DNA of 64,000 bases from assembly GCA_947396885.1 (NCBI GenBank), contig OX377202.1, forward strand, positions 78,092,643-78,156,642. The letters are read 5' to 3'. The DNA is from Heligmosomoides polygyrus polygyrus. Lineage: Eukaryota > Nematoda > Chromadorea > Rhabditida > Heligmosomidae. A program made the position numbers and the translations under genes. Positions 56,889-64,000 of the stretch are shown here, piece after piece (within the stretch, counting starts at the first letter, position 1; every line of letters begins with the position of its first letter). The notes under the pieces are model-generated. The model was not told the DNA's origin and searched no databases. It saw only the letters and a list, made by a program, of their open reading frames with translations.

Positions 56889-59800
56889 TCAGTTCAGCAT
56901 GTCGCACAGACGGAACAGCAACGGCGCCGCCTTCCTGTCCCTCGAGAACGACGTCCGCTTCTGAAGTCGTGCACATAACGTCATCATACGATTGTAGGCG
57001 TCGTTGGAGTCGTTCGATGGCTCTTCGTACAGGTCAAACTCGAAGGGGTCTGTAAACAGATGAGATGAGATCACAGAATTCGTAATTCACTAGGCACGGT
57101 TACTGTTAATTGAAATTTTCCCAGAACATCTCGAGTTAGCGGTTGCAGCGGTCTAGTTGAAATGCACTAGTAGGGCAGCTAGCTCAGCTCGCTGATGAGT
57201 AGTGTCCTCCGACTACATAGCTACATTGGTAAGTCAGACTCGGTTGATGTTTTAGATGAACAACTCATGGCCGATGTTGTCTTGTTGAGCCGGTAGCCAA
57301 GGTTGCTATCACGTTTATTTAACTCGGCTTACGTTTCGGCAACCCCGCCTGCGTCAGAGCCTGTGCCGATCAGAAGTTGGACAAGAACTTATGGTCGAAA
57401 CACGAATTTCACGGAGTATGTAAACCCGTATAAGTTTATATCTGATTTGTGATTTAGCACGTAGGCATTATCCGCGGAATTCGTTTTTCTGCAACGAAAG
57501 AGCACGGCTAAGCGGTTCCTTTAATAGGTCGACACCTGTGTTTTGGAGAAATTTATGAACTAAACTTTCAAGGATTTTTCTTGGTGGTGAAGGTGATTTG
57601 GCAATATCGTAATTAAGAAAGAAATGAAAAAGCTTCCTCTTCTTACGCAGAAACACCAATAGCAATGAGGTAAAAAATAACAGTAATTAATGCGTCGCGA
57701 AGAAGAATATGCATTAATTATTATTAAAACAAGAAGCTCAATAATTATAAAAGTGGATAGGCAACAATCTGACCCACGCTTTCTAGCTGCCCTATTTCAT
57801 AATCATAGCAGAGGGATACTGCTTCCATGAGTATTTTCTATTTCTTGAAACAATTTTTGGATTTTTGGAATTTTATTGAAAGCCAAAAAGAAAAACATCG
57901 ATGGAGTTCAGAACAAATAACGTGTTTATAATTTGTTTAAGACTGCCGAATTTTGGCCCACCGAAGTAGCAGGCATCCACTGCTCAGCTGTGCTAATGTT
58001 CGGAAACACTTACATATGATATTCTTCTCTGAGTGAAATCTGAGGCTTAGAAGGGAGAGCTATTTTTTAAAACATTTACTGAGGGCACCACTTCAGCGCG
58101 TAACCAAAGAAATTGATATTTGACGATTTTTTATAAAACATTATGATACCAAACGTATGTATAGTTTCATTTTACATTTATTAATTTCTAAAATGTCTTC
58201 TCTTTCCTCATAAGCGAATTGCGAAATGCCTTTGTGCTAGTGGTTTGGTCAGTAAGAGCAAAAAATAGTCCTCGCCTCAAAGCTCCTTGAGGAAATACTC
58301 GGATTTTACAAGTAGAAGAACAGTGTGAGTGTTTGCTCATGTGGATCATGGCTCACTAACTAGTAGTATAGCCGAGCAGTGGATGTTCACTATAGATAGA
58401 CTGCCATAGACTGCCTTATAAGGGCTGTAACTTGACGCAGTGCAGAGGGTAAGCACCGTTTTTAACACAACCGAGAAAACATTCCAAGAAAATGTGCTAA
58501 AGTTGGGGTCTGCTGTCAAGAGCATTTGAGTGTATTTTTGTCAAGATTATCGAAGATGCTGAATTTGAATCAGGCTTTATTTCACTCCATACCACAGTTA
58601 GGTTTAGTATCATGCGTCAAAATGCACCCTTGCTCGTACTGGTGATACCCAGTAAAGTCGTTTTAATAAGAAAATGCGATTGCAATTTTTTACGTCAACT
58701 GCTTTCCTTTGTCGAGTAACTGGAGATACTGAAGAGATAGGTATAGCTTGAATGATCTATGCAATTTTCAAGTTTTCCGAGACCAATTAGATTCGTTCAG
58801 CAGCTCTGATAGAAGAGCATCAATAAGAAAATTGTTCCAGAGAAGCCCGTACCTAATCCACTTTTCTTCAAGTTTTGATGCGATGTCCTGGTCTACTTGA
58901 CCGTCCTCAGCCGAAAGCTTTGCCGATGAAAGAACTACTTGTCTTTTTTTCCGGTCACTGTTGCACTATCTCGTACAGCCGTCCGCTTACTCAAACGGTC
59001 CAACAGATCGCTGTTGCCATAGTGCTGACTGTGAGAAGAAATGGCTGGGTCAACGTAGGGAAAAGCCAGCCCTTTTTTCAACGCTGTCAGTTTTACTAAA
59101 ATATATACACATTTTACTGCGCGACAAGAGATTCATGTGTGTCCCATGAACATTAAAGCGAACCTTGTCATCTATCCCGTCTGGGTCTTTGTTTCTCTTC
59201 CGTTCCCTAAGGCGAAAGTGGCTCTCACATATTTGGTTAACATCTGAGGCCAGATTCATCAACCGCTTACCGCCCTCTAACCGTGAAAATACCGCCAAAC
59301 TCGTTGCTGATGAATGTCATATCGGGGTGGTGGGGGGGGGGGGGTGGGTTTGGCGGTATTTACACTGTTAGAGGGCGGTAAGCGGTTAATGAATCTTGCC
59401 CATGGTCTAATAACATTATCGCGAAGATTTGAGTCGTACCTGCACAGTTCTTTCTCACTTTCTTCCTTTTTACATGAAGAAGCCATGAGAATCGACAGGA
59501 TGAAAAATTGAGAAAACTAACAGCACGACAGTGCAGAAAAACTGCAGCATAACACAAGAGGAATTCAAGGATTGAAGTAGTAGTTGAACAATTTAATGAA
59601 ACATTTAGAGTCATAAAGTAGGGATGCTTTCCTGCTCAGCTTGCCAAAGTCGCAACCTGCGCGATGCGCGAAAAATGACATCTGAATCTAGCTCTAGCCT
59701 TCGGAAGCACTAGCTTGGGGATCGGGCAGTGGAATTGCTTTCTACACCAAAAGTATGTTGAACCAGATCACCCTTCTCATATCTCATGAATCAGTATATG

Positions 59801-60116
59801 GTCAAACTTCCTTGTTCTATATTCTAGTTCTGCAAGCCCACATTGATATTACGGTCCTTAGAGGAGGAGATTTGATCACATGAGAAACTGGGTAAGAACC
59901 ATTCCTCCCCTTGTCAAACTGCTCTGCACAGATCACTTCAGCTTTTCCCACCTTTTGACCATAACTTCTACCTTTATGAAGACTTGCTTCCGCAGCTCGC
60001 CCCCACTTACCGGGCACTGCTTCCCTCTCATTAGAAACGTCTGCTTCGCTCGTCTGAATGGTGAGGACCATCGTGTAGAAAAGCATTATGCCCAGACTGC
60101 ATAATCGCAGCAACAT
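56889..60116 (-). CDS. Small secreted protein, peptide-hormone-like, two exons
   Basis: Exon 1 (60116-60011) begins MLLRLCSLGIMLFYTMVLTI, a clear signal peptide, followed by TSEADVSNEREAVP, and ends in a strong donor (GTAAGT). Exon 2 (57049-56889), after TGTTTACAG, continues in the matching phase as DPFEFDLYEEPSNDSNDAYN, RMMTLCARLQKR, TSFSRDRKAAPLLFRLCDML, N and stop. Joined, the protein is 88 residues with an acidic middle, dibasic sites (KR and RK) and two Cys. This layout fits a neuropeptide or small-hormone precursor; I do not recognise the family. A TTTCAG acceptor lies 10 nt before the ATG. The 2.96-kb intron holds a PLE remnant and a foldback. Joining of the two exons is inferred from phase and signals only; an extra small exon is possible. 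Confidence 0.55.
57326..57361 (-). ncRNA. Hammerhead-ribozyme-like motif, PLE 3' region (copy 3)
   Basis: Minus strand: GGCT, CTGACGC, AGGCGGGGTTGCC, GAAAC, GTA, AGCC. GGCT/AGCC can form stem I. The last core base is C where A is expected. No endonuclease frame is nearby; it appears to be a solo end fragment in the intron of the secreted-protein gene. Confidence 0.35.
59252..59396. repeat. Foldback element, 49-bp arms, G-rich loop
   Basis: Left arm AGATTCATCAACCGCTTACC...ATACCGCCAAAC and right arm GTTTGGCGGTATTT...GGTAAGCGGTTAATGAATCT are inverted copies with few mismatches. The loop holds GGGGTGGT followed by 13 or so G and TGGG, which could form a G-quadruplex. Intronic. Confidence 0.75.
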
Positions 60117-61959
60117 AATGGATTACCTGAAAGCGAATTGTCGATTAAAACACAGCCGACCGGAGGGCGACGACAATCTGATTCGTAAGCGATGACCTTT
60201 CCACGACAGCGAGGGCAACACAACTCTCGCCGCCATTCTGGCGTCACAAACGCATTGAAACATCTGACAAGGCAATGCACACTCACGAATGAAGAGAATA
60301 TCGAGGTCTTGTCACATGGAGAAGGAATTCAGCTGCATTGTTGCCGGGACTTTCGCAATTTTCTTCCACGTTTTAGGTGGTACATATTACACACAGATTC
60401 TGTAGTTGTTATGTGATATCGTATGCAGTTGTAAAGCCATTTTATCTAACTTCTCACTGCTCACTCAGCTCCTCTCTAGAACAGTGAGAGTTTCAAAATA
60501 TGCTATCACAAGATGATGCCGATGATTGTACATTTGTAAGTGATCCACAACTGTCTATTGTCACATCATTTTAGGACTGTTCCAATTGAGAAGTTTTTTC
60601 TGGAACAAAAAATCAATAACAGACGAAAATCTACTTATTTCACCTCAAAACACTACATGCACTTAAAGGTTTACGAGTAGTCTCAGGTAATTGGACTTCT
60701 GTTCAGAATAATGATTCTGCAAGGGAGAATGTGGTAGATCGTGTACTCCTCTATTGCACAACTTGATGCAGTTTGTATTCCGGTCCATCCAACCTTCGTC
60801 CAGAAAGGTTATTCAGGATGCTGAACACGTTGCCGATGTCCTCTTGGACGATTACGGTCGGTTTCCTTCTTAATCGATAGTCGTGCCAGGAGCACCGACT
60901 TTTTGATTCAGCTACCCAGTAGGTGAACACATTGTTCGAAATGTTATGAACATTTTATTTTTAGGGAAAAAGTAATAGATAAAAACCTGTGTTAAAGAGC
61001 AGAGAGGCGGCCATTTTTTAGTGTCAAAATACGAGATTGCTGCCTTCCAAGAGCTTGCGATTTTGATTCGATTGATAGCGGAATTTCTGTTCGCATAGAG
61101 TTTGACACCTGTTAACGACAAACAAAAATAACAAAAAGCACTGTAAAGAGGACAATAAATTCACCTTGTTGGTTAATGTAGAGGGCATTCACGCTATCAA
61201 TCGAATAAAACTTGCGGCGAAGTTTTTGAGTGTACGACGCGACGATCTTCAAATGCGCTATATGCATGCTTGTTTGCTGTGCTTTAAGGGCAAATTTTAA
61301 TTTATTATTTTTCTTTAAAATAAATTTTTTAATAATATTAACTATGAAAAATATTAATAAATGAAAAATAAAAATAAAGAATTATAGGAGGGACAACCGG
61401 CCGTAACTGTTGAGACCAACATCAGCATCATGTTTGGCATCCCAAATGTATCCTTAGACGAAGTTTGGATCACGGTTTGTCGTGTCGCATTTGTGCGGTG
61501 TGCTTCGTCCCACGGGCCGGACACGCGAAAATCGCTCTCGTCAACGTGTGCTACTATTACGTTGTAAGGAACTGTTGTCGAACCATTAGCAGGAGATATA
61601 ATGCGGCGACAGGGAGCAACTTGAAAAGTGCCTAGCTGAGTTTTTTTTCGTCAAAGCCCCAGGAATTCTATAAAGCGGGATCTACAAATTACTGATAAAT
61701 TGCAATACGTTGTAGATAATAATGATGCATATGTTCAAGTAGTTGTTGTATGCATGAATGAACGAGAGAAATAATTTTGAAAAAAGTGCACAAGTGGCGG
61801 GATGCTTTCTTTACAACCTAGTACCAATTACTGTGGTGGGCGAGTGAATCCTGTCGCGTGAAAGTAGTAGAATAGCCGTATTGCCGCTTTTTGAACTCAT
61901 CTACAACATTTCGCATAATGTAAGTAGCTGGAAGGGTGAGCATTTCATACACCAGCACT
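60117..61959. other. Upstream of the secreted-protein gene; no further gene recognised
   Basis: A minus-strand stretch at 60130-60284 reads TPEWRRELCCPRCRGKVIAY in one frame and looks coding-like, but no start or splice chain supports it. 61290-61390 is almost pure A+T. Confidence 0.35.
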
Positions 61960-62086
61960 CATACACAGGGCACAATTACGTGGTCAAATCGCCTTCACGG
62001 CTCCTTTTATCACGGATGATGTCAGCGCAAATGTACGGGAATGCGCTCGTAAGTTTGACCTGGGTGACACCGTTAGGGTCGTTGAG

Positions 62087-62605
62087 TACCAATATTTATA
62101 TTTCTACATATTTTTCTTTTCTCCATTCCCATGTAGGCCACATTAACGACTAGTTGCTATTTTTTTTTACTCTACTCATACTCATTCACTCTCCTCTCAT
62201 TTTTTATTTTGTTTTTAATTTTGCTGTATTCTACTTGTTCAAAGCATTTTTATTAATATCACCATCACTGGTACTGTAACTAACGATCTACCGTAATCAT
62301 AAGGACCTTTCGGTTTGCGCCACGTGTCCTTCTAATTCATAATATCGTCGAGGCACTTTGACTGTGCATTTCATCAGCGGTGCTAGGCGTGGGCCGAGAC
62401 CGTGATCATAAGAAGGTCTTCGGTTTACGCCGTGCATCCCGCCTTCGCACATCATCATGCAGTAGCTGTTTCTGCGTATTTCCGCAGCAGAAAGATGAAC
62501 GCAGGAGAACTATTAACTCCCTAGGCTCAAGCACTAAATAGCAGACGTGAAACGGGAAAAAAATCGCGTTCTCTACGTGAAATCGCCTGCTGCATGTTCA
62601 CGCGT
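62087..62605. mobile_element. About 0.5-kb insertion within the PLE
   Basis: It lies exactly between two PLE parts that are contiguous in the copy at 46696-47355. Flanks GTTGAGT and CGTGAGT suggest a 5-bp TGAGT duplication. Inside, two related blocks (ATAAGGACCTTTCGGTTTGC and ATAAGAAGGTCTTCGGTTTA) lie about 100 bp apart. No coding frame, no family assigned. Confidence 0.5.
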
Positions 62606-63076
62606 GAGTCTATTCGTGCTCCGGCTAATCTCAAGGCGCAACTGGTGAGGAACCGTCTTTATGACTGCGCTTGTGAAACGCCCTCCTGCGTGGTCTGCCC
62701 ATTCGGCAGGGAAGGCGACTGTAGGGTTTCAGGAGCAGTACACCTCATAACTTGCATTGAATGCAAGGAGGAATACATTGGTGAGACGGGGAGACCGCTC
62801 CGGGTAAGGATGAAGGAGCATGTGGATGGGCTCATTAGGTGAAAAGTCGCCACACCCTTGGGGGAGCACAGGCTGCTAAGTCATAGTGGCGCAGTGGTTA
62901 AAGTGGCGGTGACGATCCTGGCCCGCGAGGTCGACATCGCAGCGCGAAAGGCCCTGGAGGCGCTGTGGATTGCGTTCAAGAACCCCGCAACCAATAGGAA
63001 GGAGGAACGGGTGGCCGTAACCCAGGAGTTGGCTCCATTTGTCGTCGTCTGTGGGCTTGACCCCGAAGGGCGCTAG
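62606..63076 (+). pseudogene. GIY-YIG endonuclease of the PLE, one stop
   Basis: The frame reads SCVVCPFGREGDCRVSGAVH, LITCIECKEEYIGETGRPLR, VRMKEHVDGLIR, then a TGA stop at about 62840, then in the same frame ATPLGEHRLLSHSGAVVKVA and LAREVDIAARKALEALWIAF. The YIG triad and Arg are intact, while the GIY-type Tyr is His here (AVHLI). Very similar to 46696-47355. Confidence 0.8.
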
Positions 63077-63224
63077 CCAGAAGGTCGCTGAGGGGCTGAC
63101 CCGAGTGGAGGACCTCATTCATCCACATTTATCTCCATCCGAAGGGTGGCTCAACAGCCTTTTGGCTGTTTACATACGGTTAGTTGGGCTGTCTTCCTCA
63201 CGGTTCGTCTTTCTCCTGTATATA

Positions 63225-63720
63225 TATATTTGTTTATTTATTACATGGAAATCCATGTCAGCTAACATGTTCTGTACCTGCAAAAAACAAATAATCCAGA
63301 AGCGGTGAAGGAATGCTAAGAGAGGAACGTAACATTATGAACATATAAAACTAATCAAATAAAACAACCAACAAGCTCAATGTTGCGGATCCAAGTGTTT
63401 CACGATAATGTTCTTAAGGGAGCATAAAGAATGTGGGAGAGGATGTTTGAGGTAAGAGGAAGTTATTGACGAAAAAATGAACCACACAACTGAGCTGGCT
63501 TTTGGCACATCTACAACGCACCGCTCCTTGTAATGGACGACCTCACAGCCAGGAACCCTTCAGGTGGAATACCGCAGGCCTCAGTCAGAATTTTATGCAG
63601 CATGATAAAGTCAAATTTCTTTCTGCGGTATACCAAGGAGGAAAGCTTGAGATAAAAATTCCTAACGTTTGATCGAGGTATGGCATCATAAAAGCTTCTG
63701 AGATGGCTGAAACTTGAAAC
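63225..63720 (-). mobile_element. CR1-type LINE 3' fragment inserted in the PLE
   Basis: The minus-strand frame reads SFSHLRSFYDAIPRSNVRNF, YLKLSSLVYRRKKFDFIM and LHKILTEACGIPPEGFLAVR, like the RRKRADLVMLFKVL end of ORF2 in the LINE at 39560-43552. It ends in CATGTAATAAATAAACAA, the same kind of tail. PLE sequence (TCTCCTG and GACTCTTGGACGG) resumes on either side. Confidence 0.7.
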
Positions 63721-63764
63721 GACTCTTGGACGGGTAATTTCTCTAATTCCCCTTGTTTTTTCCA

Positions 63765-63800
63765 GGCTTTGTAGAAGGCGGTTACGCCGAAACGTAAGCC
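63765..63800 (+). ncRNA. Hammerhead-ribozyme-like motif, PLE 3' region (copy 4)
   Basis: GGCT, TTGTAGA (two changes from CTGANGA), A, stem GGCG-GTTA-CGCC, GAAAC, GTA, AGCC. Stem I (GGCT/AGCC) and stem II are perfectly paired while the core is mutated. TGATATCAATCTTGG follows, as in the other copies. Confidence 0.35.
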
Positions 63801-64000
63801 GAGTAAACGTTTGATATCAATCTTGGCACGAGAGCTCCACGACTACCTGCCATACTGTTCTAAGACATGCCGAGATTCAAGGACAATCACACATGGAATA
63901 TCAGCGCATGTTATTTTATCTTGAAAGTTTTCTTTCCATTCTAAAGTTTTTTGAAGTTTTTTGCAACCTATGCTAGGTGTTTATTATAGAATCCGTATCA

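Larger units (their letters stand above)
61960..63840 (+). mobile_element. Penelope-like element, interrupted by two insertions
   Basis: The PLE linker IAFTAPFITDDVSANVRECA (about 61988-62060) aligns with IPFKVPFVSDDFSTEVRNCI of the copy at 46696-47355. It stops at about 62087 and resumes at 62606 (SIRAPANLKAQLVRNRLYD), leaving about 0.5 kb of unrelated sequence between. The endonuclease follows to 63076. The 3' part is interrupted again by a minus-strand LINE fragment (about 63225-63720). The hammerhead-like motif is at 63765-63800. Confidence 0.78.

Noticed and set aside
60130..60284. Cys-rich minus-strand stretch (RRELCCPRCRGKVIAYESD) upstream of the secreted-protein gene
   Set aside because: Zinc-ribbon-like, but no ATG and no workable intron chain; the flanking splice-like signals would give an impossibly short intron.
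1..64000. CRISPR array, bacterial operon or integron
   Set aside because: Introns, SL1, nematode collagen and eukaryotic retroelements rule out a prokaryotic source; the tandem repeats lack CRISPR-type spacing with unique spacers.

Overview
The window looks like a piece of nematode chromosome, most likely from a clade V strongylid (hookworm-like) worm. Four things point that way. There is a cuticle collagen gene with the nematode N-terminal domain and an RTKR processing site. There is an exact 22-nt SL1 spliced-leader sequence. Splice and trans-splice acceptors are short and T-rich, ending TTTCAG. The transposon load is nematode-like: RTE, CR1, BEL/Pao, Penelope-like and mariner elements. The species is not determined. 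I could assemble only three host protein-coding genes, all on the minus strand; most of the rest is decayed mobile DNA.

Layout. 1-8640: no gene; two inverted copies of a decayed element (about 2215-2965 and 3690-4245), the first carrying a 144-bp MITE. 8651-11191: internally deleted RTE-type LINE (minus). 11307-13050: a TIR element and a large foldback. 13.5-16.7 kb: gene-poor, with one tRNA-like sequence and a minisatellite. 16.7-26.4 kb: a 13-exon FUS/EWS/TAF15 (FET) family gene, fust-1-like, with RGG blocks, one RRM, one RanBP2 zinc finger and a C-terminal PY-type nuclear signal; its introns hold repeats. 27-29.5 kb: inverted copies of a tRNA-headed repeat and tandem repeats. 29.5-36.5 kb: a decayed BEL/Pao LTR retrotransposon with a Penelope-like element (PLE) nested in it. 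36.6-38.1 kb: a second gag-like region. 39560-43552: a near full-length CR1-type LINE whose 5' end is an exact SL1 sequence, followed by a tRNA-derived SINE lodged at its A-rich tail. 44.2-48.7 kb: LINE fragments around a rearranged PLE with a perfect 107-bp inverted repeat. 50.2-51.6 kb: a five-exon cuticle collagen gene. 52.2-55.3 kb: two mariners, one with complete TIRs and TA duplication. 56.9-60.1 kb: a two-exon gene for a short secreted, peptide-hormone-like protein. 61.9-63.8 kb: a PLE interrupted by two later insertions.

How it fits together. The three host genes (nuclear RNA-binding protein, extracellular matrix collagen, small secreted protein) are spaced apart and show no shared pathway. 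Each has a TTTCAG-type acceptor 10-54 nt upstream of its start codon, consistent with SL trans-splicing. The most unusual material is in the repeats: the SL1-headed LINE, and four copies of a hammerhead-ribozyme-like motif downstream of, or in place of, PLE endonuclease ends.
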